Part shown: piece by piece, positions 33,379 to 43,406 of the stretch
How positions within the stretch are numbered: the stretch's first letter is position 1
Layout: every line of letters starts with the position of its first letter
NCBI RefSeq assembly: GCF_001625195.1
Contig: NC_054390.1
Span: 2,380,027 to 2,444,026 of the forward strand
Reading direction: 5' to 3'
DNA length: 64,000 nt
DNA from: Drechmeria coniospora
Taxonomy: Eukaryota; Ascomycota; Sordariomycetes; Hypocreales; Ophiocordycipitaceae
Position numbers and translations under genes: made by a program
Notes under the pieces: model-generated
What the model was told of the DNA's origin: nothing
The model's database searches: none
Seen by the model: the letters and a program-made list of their open reading frames with translations, nothing else

Positions 33379-34790
33379 ATGACCGAGAACGGGCTTCAAG
33401 ACAACATGGCGGCCCGCAAAGTGTTTGAAATACTGAGCTCTTCTGCCACCGATGGCTGCACCGCCCGTCTTGGCCGGCTCTGCTTTGCCGGCAGACGAGC
33501 GATTGACACACCAAATTTCACCGCCGTCGCATCTCGCGGAGCGGTGCCGCACCTCACACCTGATAACTGGGGCAAGCACTCGTCCGTGGGAGCAGCCTAC
33601 CTGGCCCTGGAGGATTGTATGCCTAGCACCTCCTCGTCGAGCATAAGTAGCCGTGTGCTGACATGGGTTTAGTCGTCGAGAAAAAGGAACCGCCCGTGTA
33701 CAAGACCCCGAGCGTTGAAGAGCGCAGGCTGCACAGCTTTACGGCCATGCCGGCGGACAGGACGACGATACTTGGCGCCAGACGCTGCCCGTCGGTGACG
33801 ACGCCGTTGGGGAATGGTGCCAAATCGGTCTCCCTCTTCACCTCGACCGGTTTCGCAACCGTCACGGTCCCGCAGTACGCGTCTGCCGTGGAGGCTCTGC
33901 GACCGGACGTAGTCGTTCCCCTGGCGGACGGGCTTCATACAAGCCCTACGCCGGCTTCCAAGAAGCTCAGAAAGATGGTCGAGCGCACCGAGGACTGGCT
34001 GGACGAATTTCTGCGTCATTTTCAAGGGAGGGATCGGCTGGATCAGCTGGGCGTGTCTCTCTTCGCCGCCGTGCTGCCGGTCGAACATCCTATCCAGTGG
34101 GACTACCTCCGGCACCTCGCCGAGGATGTCACAGACTCGCTCTCCGGCCTGGCCGTGTACGACGCGAGTCTCTTGCCGGAGCTTACGTGCTACCCTTCGC
34201 TGACACCGCTGCCGAAGCTGTCGATGCACCCTCCCGAGACGCCGCACGATGTGTTGCGACAAGTGTCCCTGGGAGTCGACCTCTGCGTCGTCCCTTTCGT
34301 CAACAGCGTGTCCGACTCGGGTGTGGCACTCGGCTTCTCTTTCCCTCCCTCGGCGACGGAGAGCCCTCGGCCCCTCGGCGTCGACATGTGGTCGCCGGAG
34401 CTTAGCACATCGCTCAGCCCCTTGTCCGACGGCTGCCAGTGCTACGCCTGCAGGCACCACCACCGCGCCTACGTGCATCACCTGCTCAACGCCAAGGAAA
34501 TGCTCGGTTGGAACCTGCTGCAGATGCACAACCACCATGTCGTGGACGAGTTCTTTTGCGGCGTGCGCCGGATGCTTGCCAAGGGTCTTCCGGAATTCGA
34601 AGACGCTAGGAAGAGATTTCTGGCCGCATACGAGCCCGAGCTGCCAGAAGGGACGGGCGAGAGGCCGCGGGCACGGGGCTACCATTTCAAGAGCGAGGCG
34701 GGGCAGGGCAAGGCGAACAAGGCAGGCTGGACGGATCTCAACACCCAGGCTGTTGATACGGCGGTGCCTGTCGAGGTGGAGAGTGCGTAG
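33379..34790 (+). CDS. queuine tRNA-ribosyltransferase accessory subunit 2 (QTRT2/QTRTD1)
   Basis: Predicted 451-residue non-catalytic partner of eukaryotic tRNA-guanine transglycosylase, which exchanges guanine 34 for queuine in GUN-anticodon tRNAs. Exons are 33379-33616 and 33673-34790. The 56-nt intron (GTATGC...TTTAG, branch GCTGACA) restores the phase and gives LALEDFVEKKEPPVYK. Family signs: TARLGRLCFAGRRAIDTPNF and VPHLTPDNW near the N-terminus, RRCPSVTTPLGNG in the middle, and a complete zinc motif C-x-C-x2-C-x25-H with Cys334, Cys336, Cys339 and His365 (DGCQCYACRHHH ... LLQMHN). The C-terminus is short and polar. The catalytic subunit is not in this window. Queuine itself must be obtained from outside or from bacteria, as in other eukaryotes. 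Confidence 0.9.
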
Positions 34791-35409
34791 TCCAAGAATT
34801 CGCCGTCAGATGGAGGGCCGACCGGCAGCGATGGATATGTGCTAATGCAGCCAGGCACGCATGCACGGATATTGCGTCGTTGCAAGCGCACGACGGCCGG
34901 TGCCAATTGCCACGAACCGCTTGGACACATGGGGTAGTCATGGTGGCGGCGGCGGAACCTGTCGACGGCGGAGCCGTGCCACGAGCGTCGCTGCGCTTGT
35001 TCGCACAGCACATGCGTGAGACGAGATGCCGTGTGGCTGGCTGGTCGACATCGTCCATGACGACGTTGCACTGAAGATGCCCCTCCAACGAGGTGGGACT
35101 CGCCGTGTATACTGGCGCGCACAAGTGCGCGTACATGTGCAATGACTTGCCCTTTCAGGCTTCCCCCGTATTCCTTGGCCATCGGCCGAGTTCGATGATA
35201 GTGGGTGGACAGCTTGGCGAGGGGACTTGGAAGCCCTATGTCTGGGTGCCTTTTGTTGCGCAGCGGCAGCCGAGGTCTCGCATGGGGCATCTCGTACAAC
35301 AACCTGGTCACGAATACGACCTCGCCTAGTGCGCCTGGCCGATTGAATGTTTAATTCTCTTATAGTTGACATGGAGAATCTAGCTCAGTCGGGACCAATA
35401 GCCCAGGTA

Positions 35410-36970
35410 TGAGTACGGGCGTGCTCCGAAAGTACTCCGTACATGTACAGTAATTAATAATTACACCGTAAAGTAAGCACAACTACGTAAGCACTCCGTA
35501 CATGCATGTACTTACACTTACCTGCCAATTGAACTAGGCACCTGTCATCATTCTGGGGATTCCCAGCCAGCCGGTTGGGACAAGGATGTGTCACCGGCTA
35601 CCGCAAACTTCCATCACCTCGTGCTCGTGCAGTATCCGTACTTGCATTCACCTCGGAAGAGAAGATCCATGGCGATTACTTTGAATAAAAAGTACCTGCA
35701 TGTACTCCGTACATGTACATGTAAGGCAATTGCAACTATGGCTGCGCCTCGCACAAGTAGTGGATGTGCATACTTACGTGCACTAACAACACCGACTCGA
35801 CAAGTACAGTACTTGTGTGTAGTTTACCGGAGTACATGTACGGAGTACAGAAGTATTACTATTGCTGCTTCTCTGATATCATACGTCGAACTCTGTAATA
35901 CATGTCCATGTACTCCGTATTTGCTTCGTACTTACTTACAATGTCATACATACATGTACAGCATGCTGTACTCACCTACTGCGCACATTGAACATATAAT
36001 ACTCATGGCCAATGGGAGGTTGGTATACGCACACGAGGCGGGAAAGTCCGTGCATTGACAAGCCAACTCGAGGCTTGCCTTCCAGCCCGCCACCTGAGGG
36101 ATAAGCTGAATATGTCGCAACTACTCCATACTCCGTACAGAACTCCGCACAAGGGCTCCGTCCTCCGTATTCGAACACGGACCACAGAGTTGTACTGTAC
36201 GTACATGTGTGGTTTTTTCTGTACATGCAGGTACATATTCCACTGTCATAGGGATACAGTACACACGAGCAGCTTCCCGTGTCTACGGTATACGAGGGTT
36301 AACGAGCATACCAGCGAACGAATTCCTTGTTTCTGTACGAGAAGGAGTGCATGTAGGTGTGCGTGTGGTGTAGGAGCAGCTATAAGTACCTGTTAGGCGT
36401 ATGTGCTACAAGTACTTGAATTCATTCTTCATGAGCACCAAAGAAAGTAGGTGTACTTACAGAGTACGGAGTACATCTTTATGGATGTCATTGTATTACG
36501 GGATACATGGATGGAGCACACGTGCGCTGTATGTACAGTACTACTACTTACAGTCATCAGCGCCTTGACGCCATCTTGGCGTTTTTTTTTTTTCGTCCGG
36601 TCCAAGACCCTGGCCTAGGTGTACTGTACTTAAGTGCGCAAGTACTTATACATACTCAATTAAAGTGCATGTACAGTACATTATTAGTGTCTTGGCCAGT
36701 GGAACATGCCTGTTCTGGCACCCATCCATCAGGCTTCCATACCTGGTACCCACTGTCATTGCACCGCAGGCAGCAGACAGCTGGTTTCGGGTTGGGGGAG
36801 TGGATGCCGGTTCCTCTGGCACTCCCGTAGTGCATGCCCATCCATCCAACCTCAGATACGATCGATGCACGTACACCTACGAGCACCGCGTAGGTGTACA
36901 TGTTTCTCGCTGCGGGGATTCTTGGTCACCCGAGTACAGATACCTACGGAGTAGATGTACCTGTACGGGT
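35410..36970. repeat. GTAC / TACGGAGTAC repeat cluster
   Basis: TACTCCGTAC starts at 35433, 35703 and 36129, TACTCCGTAT at 35911, TACGGAGTAC at 35839 and 36465, with many GTAC, ACATGTAC and AAGTACTT words between. An 11-bp inverted repeat at 36871-36899 is included. Confidence 0.75.
36871..36899. repeat. perfect 11-bp inverted repeat, 7-nt spacer
   Basis: GTACACCTACG (36871-36881), spacer AGCACCG, exact complement CGTAGGTGTAC (36889-36899), inside the GTAC-rich cluster. Confidence 0.8.
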
Positions 36971-37164
36971 ACAACCATCGCATCTCAGGCACGATCACCG
37001 GTCTCACCTGGTTCAGGGTCATTTGCGGAGGGCAGAGTCGGCGTACCATCGGGTTGGAGACATATCTCTACACATACACTGACACGCCCTAGTGTATAAG
37101 TCGTATGTATGTATATGTACTCGCCCAATGGCCGACAGGATGTCGCATGAAGTTGGCCTCGAGT

Positions 37165-37204
37165 CCTCCTCCCCCTCCTCCTCTTCCTCCTCCTCCTCCT
37201 CCTC
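37165..37204. repeat. (CTC)n microsatellite
   Basis: About 40 bp of CTC/CCT triplets, slightly interrupted, about 160 bp upstream of the alkaline phosphatase start codon. CT-rich tracts are common in fungal promoters. Confidence 0.75.
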
Positions 37205-37365
37205 GCGCCTGCCTCGAGAGCTTCCTCTCCTCTGTCCTTGTCCACCTGGCGGCAGCCGGCAAGTGCCAGCCAACCTTGTGCTCCCATCTGAGCTGATTCC
37301 CCCTCCGCCTCGCGTCTTCTTCCGTCATCCGCCACCATTCATCTGGCACACGACCAACGGTCAAG

Positions 37366-39712
37366 ATGCTCCCGAAGCTCTCCCTCGCCGTCGTCGTCGC
37401 TGCCTCCTTCTCCGCCGTCTCGGCCCAAACCTATCAGCGTCTTGGCACATGCCCGACTCTCGGCTGCATCCTGCCTCCCGACCAGAGCGACTTCCTGCCC
37501 GGACAGCTCTTTGACCTCCGCGTCGAGGTTCACGCACCCGTCAACGGCTCCGAGGCCGCTCACGATGGCAAGCCCGACGAGAAGTTCAAGGTGACGATCG
37601 CCAAGGACGGCGAGAAGGCTCGCTTCTTCGCCGACGTCTTCGGCCTCGAGGAGCCCAAGCTGGAGAAGTGGAAGTTCCAGTGGTACGAGGACTTGTACGC
37701 CGAGGACAGCAAGTCGCCTTCGGTCGTCAATGTCGCCTCCAAGGCCTACCGCAAGCTGTCGCTCAGCGAGCCGGGCAAGTACACCGTCACGCTCGAGTAC
37801 TATGGCGGCGAGAAGACGACGGCTGAGTGGACGGTACGCCCTCTCCAGAAGGAGAGAAAGGCGAAGAATGTGATATTCTTCATCGGCGACGGCATGACGA
37901 CCAACATGGTAGAGTACCCTCACCCTCATCCTCACCCGCGCCGGATAATCAGCGATGTCGCGGCTGATCTTGAGTGACGCCCACAGATCACCGCCGCACG
38001 TCTGCTAGGGCACAAGAGCGTCAACGGCAAGTATCAGACGCTCATGAAGATGGACGAGTTCCCTGTCCTCGGTCACCAGATGACCCACTCCATCGACAGC
38101 TTCATGACCGACTCCGCCAACTCGGCTTCGGCTCTGTACTCGGGCCACAAGAGCACTGTCAGCGCCCTCGGGTAAGAAATCTTCTCCTGCGCTCTGAGCT
38201 CCTCCTCCTCTCCTCACCCAGCTGCACATTCTCACGAGTGGGCGTGCAACGAAGCACTGGACTTGCTTGAGCTGACTGTGCCGTCGGAAACCAGTGTGTA
38301 CGCCGATTCTTCTCCCGATCCATTTGATGATCCCAAGGTCGAGACCATTGTCGAAATCTTCCGCCGTATTCACGTAGGGCCCTCTACCGATCCCCCTAGC
38401 TGCCGAGAGAGTGAGAGTGAGAGTGAGAGCAGAGTGCTAATGAATTCTTCCAGCGCGGCGCTTGGGGCGCCGTCTCGACCGCCCTCTTGGCCGATGCCAC
38501 ACCCATCGCCCTCACCGGCCACTCCCGCCATCGCTGGGAGTACGCTCCGCTCATCGACCAGGCCCTCAACAGCCTGACCAACTACAGCTGGACCAACCAT
38601 GGCGGGCCTGACGTTTACTTCGGCGGTGGTGCAGAGCAATTCTTCCCCGGCAAGGGTTCCTACAAGGGCCAGGACTACTATGCCGAGTTCGCCAAAAGGG
38701 GTTACACCATCAGTATGAATAAAACGTCTCTCCTCAAGGTTGACCCCAGCAAACGCGCCCTTGGCGTCTTCTGCCAGAGCAACCTCCCCGTCTGGCTCGA
38801 CCGCAACATTTACACGGACAACCTCAACAAGTTCAAGAATGACCCGAAGGGTGGCAAGGAGCCTGCTCTCGACCTGCCGGGGCTCAAGGACATGACCCTC
38901 AAGGCAGTCGAGATTCTGCATAAGCGCGGTGGCGACAAGGGCTTCTTCCTCATGTCCGAGGCTGCCTCCGTCGACAAGCAGATGCACGCTCTGGACTACG
39001 ACCGAGCCCTCGGTGATTTGCTCGAGCTAGACGACACCGTCCGTGCCACCGTCAAGAAGCTCGAGGAGCTCGATGCCCTCAAGGACACGCTCATCGTTGT
39101 CACTGCCGACCACGGCCATGGCTTTGAGTAAGTCCTCCCCCCCTTGTCCCCAATTTCCCGCTCGGTATGCTTCGGAAGATGCCAACACTACGTACCAGCG
39201 TTTGGGGTGCTGCCGACACCGACTACCTCAGCCACCAGGACGACGAGCGCGCGAAGCGCAGGGCCATCGGCGTCTACGACAGGTCCGGCCTCTCGCAGTA
39301 CACGCAAAGGGCCAAGGGTGTCGAGTACGGCACCGGCACCAACTTCCCCGTCAACTGGGAGCCGCGCTACGCCATCGCCGGCGGTGTCGGCGCTGCCCCG
39401 GACCGCCGCGAGGACTACAAGGTGCACAAAGATGGCCCCCGTGAGGCTACCGTCAAGGTCAACGACGAGTATTACGTCAATCCCAAGGACGCGCCTAGGG
39501 GCATCGTCATCAACGGCTCCCTGCCCGTCACGGAGCCCGTCGGCGTCCACTCGCTGACGGACGTGCCCATCTTCGCCATGGGACCCTGCCAGGAGACGTT
39601 TGGGGGCACCTTCAACAACGTCGAGATTTTCTACAAGATTGCGAACTGCCTGGGCCTGGCACGCGAGTACAAGAAGGGATGCTCGGATAGACCTGCCAAG
39701 AGTGCTGCGTGA
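37366..39712 (+). CDS. secreted alkaline phosphatase
   Basis: Predicted 664-residue secreted phosphomonoesterase. Exons: 37366-37908, 37987-38171, 38295-38373, 38454-39127, 39199-39712; all introns are GT-AG and phases agree. A signal peptide covers about residues 1-20 (LAVVVAASFSAVSA). Residues about 21-165 form an extra N-terminal domain of beta-rich character before the catalytic fold. Catalytic parts: NVIFFIGDGM (Asp175), TDSANSASA (nucleophile Ser224), DATPIALTGHSRHR (candidate substrate Arg294 or Arg296), EAASVDKQMH (Glu438, Asp443, Lys444, His447), TADHGHGF (Asp488, His489) and VGVHSLTDVPIFAMGP (late zinc-ligand His). The D-K-Q-x-H spacing equals that of E. coli PhoA, with Lys where many eukaryotic enzymes have His. 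It probably scavenges phosphate outside the cell. The gene converges on the CutC gene. Confidence 0.92.
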
Positions 39713-40172
39713 GCGTGCGTGGGAGCCATGGGAGAAGAAGATGAAGAAGAAGAAGTAGACGAAGAATACCTGTATCGGTAGGATGATGATGACGACGCGA
39801 TGGCATGATGTCTTTGTTTCTTCTACAAAAAAGATAACGGCGTGACAGGCTAGGCTCGCTGCAGTAGGGTATTGGTATATCATTTGGTGTAGGGAATATA
39901 CATGATTAATATGCTGGTCGTAGCGCTCGTCCTTCCCTCGTCATGGCCTTTTGCTTTCACCGGGCGGAACCCAATACCTGCGGGAGGACTGAGCAGCAGC
40001 TTGCGACTTTCGTCGTGCTCGAAAACGAACCCACAAACAATGCGTACGCAGTGCAAGATGCGTTCCAGCATGATGCCAAACTGGCACTCGATTTAGCTAC
40101 CAGGAATTGGGAATAGGAAGGAGAGCGTGAGCGCCTGGAGATGGGCATTGTGGTCGATCCGGGTAGGTCCTT
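39713..40172. other. convergent 3' intergenic region
   Basis: 460 bp between the stop codons of the alkaline phosphatase (+) and CutC (-) genes. It has a purine-rich GAAGAAGA stretch at 39731-39765 and otherwise nothing recognised. Confidence 0.6.
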
Positions 40173-41033
40173 CTAGGGCTGAGTAGTCTGCCTCAGAATG
40201 GCAATCAGGTTATCGAGTTCCTCGGTATCGAGCTCTTCGGTCACGACGTCATCGGCGACCTTGACGGCGGCGGTGTGGAACCAAACGGCCTCGGCCCCGT
40301 ACGTGGTCAGCAGCTTGGTGGCACGACCAAGGTTGTGGCAGCGCAGCCCGCCTCCCGCAACGACGGTTAGCGCACCGGAAAGGTGGTGGCATAGGTGGTC
40401 GATGGTATCGAGGTTGTCGCGTTGGCAGCATCCGCCATCGACGCCGCCGGCGGTGAGAAGGGTATCGAAGCCTAGTGCACGGAGCTTCCGTGCACCCTCG
40501 ACGGCGCGCCCAGCCGCGGCGATGGGGTCAAAGGCGCGATGGAATACACAATGGAAAGGTTTGGAGGCTTCGACAAGGACGTTGCATACGGTGTCGTCTA
40601 TGTCGATGCCGGTGCCGATGCAGGTGCCGCCGACGTCGTTCATTTTTCCCGGCTCGCCATTGTCCATCACCTTGACGGCGCCAAAAACGAAGCCATCTCC
40701 ATCGTCCGGACACAGGAGCCCACTCTCCTTGAACTGATGAATGGAGGCAATCATATCGGCAAGCTCTTGAGCGGAGTAGACAAAATCGGGGCGGCTGCTT
40801 TCAAGAGGTGGTCCACGAGGACGAATCATGAGGCGAAGGGGAATGGCGAGCTTTCGGGGCTCAGTGCGGAGGAGGCGAATGTCAGCGAGCGATGGTGTGA
40901 GGCCGCCGGCGGCATACGAGCGGCGAGCGTTGAGCTCAACGCGCGAGGCTCCATGCTCCTGCGCGACGAGGGCGCTCTCGGGCGAAAAGACGGCGACCTC
41001 GAGAGGGATCTTGCGGACAGCGGCTTTTTCCAT
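40173..41033 (-). CDS. CutC family protein (copper homeostasis, TIM-barrel)
   Basis: Predicted 286-residue cytosolic TIM-barrel protein, no intron. Family motifs: IPLEVAVFSPESALVAQEHGASRVEL at the first strand-helix unit, GGLTPSLADI, PLRLMIRPRG, GFVFGAVK, HCVFHRAFDPI, LGFDTLLTAGG, LTVVAGGGLR and GAEAVWFHTAAV near the C-terminus. Start at 41033 is preferred because MEKAAVRKIPLEV begins the fold directly; an in-frame ATG at 41111 would add 26 residues of no family likeness. Between the strands of FGAVK and HRAFD is an insertion of about 35 residues (DNGEPGKMNDVGG and following) not usual in bacterial CutC. Family knowledge: CutC is named for copper tolerance, but its molecular role remains unsettled; a copper role here is only inferred from the family. 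Confidence 0.9.
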   Translation of the reverse strand: MEKAAVRKIPLEVAVFSPESALVAQEHGASRVELNARRSYAAGGLTPSLADIRLLRTEPRKLAIPLRLMIRPRGPPLESSRPDFVYSAQELADMIASIHQFKESGLLCPDDGDGFVFGAVKVMDNGEPGKMNDVGGTCIGTGIDIDDTVCNVLVEASKPFHCVFHRAFDPIAAAGRAVEGARKLRALGFDTLLTAGGVDGGCCQRDNLDTIDHLCHHLSGALTVVAGGGLRCHNLGRATKLLTTYGAEAVWFHTAAVKVADDVVTEELDTEELDNLIAILRQTTQP

Positions 41034-41749
41034 GGCCAAGACCCAGCTGGGGGTGGCAGGTGGTGCTATAATATAGGCCGGGAATGGCGGAAGTATTTTA
41101 TGCGAGAACAAAGAATACCGGATCAGCCGGTGTAGCTACAGGAGCCAACTTGGATGAAGTGAGGAATGTAGTGATTTTGGGGCATCATGATGAGCAGACG
41201 TGGCATGGACGGTGCGGACGGGTACGGAAGTACAAAGTGTAGATTCGAACGGGAACCTAGGTACCTCAGGTGGGTGTATGCGCAAGCATGTTAATAGCCA
41301 TAGCCCACAGATGGATGGATGATATCTACGGTATAGCAAAAGTCGGGCTGGGGAAAGCCTTTACTTTCGTTGGCTGTTCAAGCCGACATTTATTACCTAC
41401 TTGCGCATGGAATGAAGCCTTTGCTGCAATCCGAGGGCATGCGTCCAACGAAAGGGTTATAGTACAGGGAAGGCGGCTGTTTCGTATGAAGATTAGACAC
41501 ACGGATTTCGAACCGTCGGATATAACAAGGGCAGATATGTATGGAGTACTGCTGCCCAGGATATGAGGTTCGTAATGTGGCGTGTGCAAGTTGGTCCGTC
41601 ATTGTCCAGTCAATCCAGTGTTGGGGTGGATAAACAGAGGCCGAGCAAAATACAAGCGGAACTGAAAGCACAGCAATGGGCCTTTCGCATCAGTCCTGAA
41701 TATAATATGGCTCGGGCTAGGAGCACCAAAGCTACTGCTGCCTTTCTAC

Positions 41750-42570
41750 CACTGTACGGACTAATACTAGTAAGCACTTGCTCGGTAACTGGAGGAGTAC
41801 AGCTGCATTGCTCACTATGCTAGGTAAGGTACGTACTTGCTGTAGTTGCATATGACAATGCTGGTACGAAGTACTCGCATACTTGCTCTATTAGTTGCTA
41901 CAACTCCTCCACTTAATCGTACACCACTTAATTACTTGTAAGTAGTTGTAAATGTAAAGTAAGTACATGCATACTTTGGTACGTGGAATACAAGCAAGTA
42001 AGTATAAGTATGCCTTTATCACGCCTTGTAAGTACTTACGTCAGTACTTAAGTAGTAGTGTAGGACCTTCCCCACGTTGACAATAATGAAGGGTAACTTC
42101 TACTCCGTAATAGCGGGATAAATATTACCTTCGCCCCCACAGTAGTTTTGGTGTGGGCGTACGGAGTACTCTATACTGTACTTACACACTACGGAGTAAG
42201 TACAGTATCTGTATTAATTACATGTACATGTACGGAGTACTCCGTAAGTAAGTATTGTACAATTATTATAGAACAAGCACGTACAGTACTTACAAGTAAT
42301 TACTTGTACACCTACGGAGTACAGTAAGTACTCCGTACTCCGTACAGTACAGTACTTACTTACACCTACTGTACATGTACTTGTACTCCGTACTCCGTAC
42401 ACAGTTGTACAATTAGGTGGAGTCGTTGTTCACTCACAGTGGACTTTGTTGTACTTACGTGTACTGGACTTACTCTTACAGTACTTTCAAGTACTGTACT
42501 GTACTGAACTCCGTACTTACTGTACTAAGTACAGTGCATGAAGACCTACTTACTGTAGGTAGTACTTGTA
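41750..42570. repeat. GTAC / TACGGAGTAC repeat cluster
   Basis: The densest cluster in the window. TACGGAGTAC starts at 42160, 42231 and 42313; TACTCCGTAC at 42329, 42336, 42384 and 42391 (two pairs overlapping at exactly 7 bp). A 16-bp palindrome TACGGAGT/ACTCCGTA lies at 42231-42246. AAGTAAGTAC and TTGTAC words fill the gaps. Confidence 0.8.
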
Positions 42571-42888
42571 CTTCGTCCCCAGCCATGGAGGGGTTTTCAT
42601 CCTTGGCCTTGGAACGAACTGAATAAACAAATTATGAATCACCAACCTCATACGCTCCAAATACGAAGGCGATACCCGTGCTCCGTGCCCAATCCAGACC
42701 CCGTACCAAGTACTCCTCGGTATCTACCTGTACAGCATTCACCCAGGTGATCTCTCGCGGCTGGTGGGTTGGAACTGGAACATTGCTCGACTGAATGGCG
42801 GTGGCACGTCGACAAAAAAATTGTAAAACAGGGGTCCCTTCATACTGAGTCCCATTCACCCCACCAACATATTCACCCCACAACTGCC

Positions 42889-42908
42889 GTACTTAAGTAC
42901 TTAAGTAC
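42889..42908. repeat. 20-bp perfect palindrome of GTACTTAA units
   Basis: GTACTTAAGTAC followed by TTAAGTAC; the 20 bp read the same on both strands. It lies outside the main cluster, about 500 bp upstream of the NAP-family gene. Confidence 0.8.
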
Positions 42909-43406
42909 AGTACTTACTCTGGACATGTACATGGGCCAGCGTGCAAGTGTGCACCTGCTACAGGTACCGCCTCGTGCGCCGTCCCTGGCAACTCGGAAAG
43001 AGGAAAAAACTAAGCCAAACTAAGGCCTTCCTCTCCACCATACACCGTGGAGCGCAAGCGTTTGGGAACCTCTGCGGCGGATGCCGAACCGGTAAAGAAA
43101 ACAACCCCCGGACAGCTCTGGGTTGTGTCCATTTTTTTTCCGGGGCCTTGGCAGAGTTTTCCGGTCCTTGGTTGCCGTTGTTACTGTTGTTGTTCTTGCA
43201 GCTGTTGTCGTTGCCACGGGATCACGTTCACCCATCCTCGAGGCGTGAGTATAAGAAAAGGGCTCCTTGCCCGCTTTGGCCGCCGTGCGCCCCTCCTCTC
43301 CCCATTGCATCGCCTTCATCTTTCCTCACGCATTCTCCTCCTTGAAAGCAAAGCATCCTATATACACCTTGCACGCACTCGCACTTACACCCGCACACAC
43401 GTCAAA

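Larger units (their letters stand above)
34791..37365. other. 2.6 kb intergenic region, repeat-rich
   Basis: No supported gene. 34800-35400 is ordinary GC-balanced DNA without recognisable products. 35410-36970 is rich in the GTAC dialect. 37165-37204 is a CTC microsatellite, followed by CT-rich DNA typical of the promoter and 5' UTR of the alkaline phosphatase gene that starts at 37366. Confidence 0.6.
41034..43406. promoter_or_regulatory. 2.4 kb divergent intergenic region, repeat-rich
   Basis: Lies between CutC (-) and the NAP-family gene (+). 41750-42570 is a strong GTAC cluster, 42889-42908 a 20-bp palindrome, and 43026-43406 a CT-rich promoter and 5' UTR block, with a TATA-like GAGTATAAGAAAAG at about 43246-43259 some 150 bp before the NAP-family start. 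No supported frame. Confidence 0.6.

Noticed and set aside
35378..35412. TAGCTCAGTCGGG, similar to a tRNA D-arm
   Set aside because: No matching acceptor stem, anticodon arm or T-arm (GGTTCRAnnCC) follows at the right distance, so not a tRNA.
41500..41530. GGTTCGAAAT on the minus strand, similar to a T-loop
   Set aside because: The flanking bases do not form a five-pair T-stem and no other tRNA arm is present.
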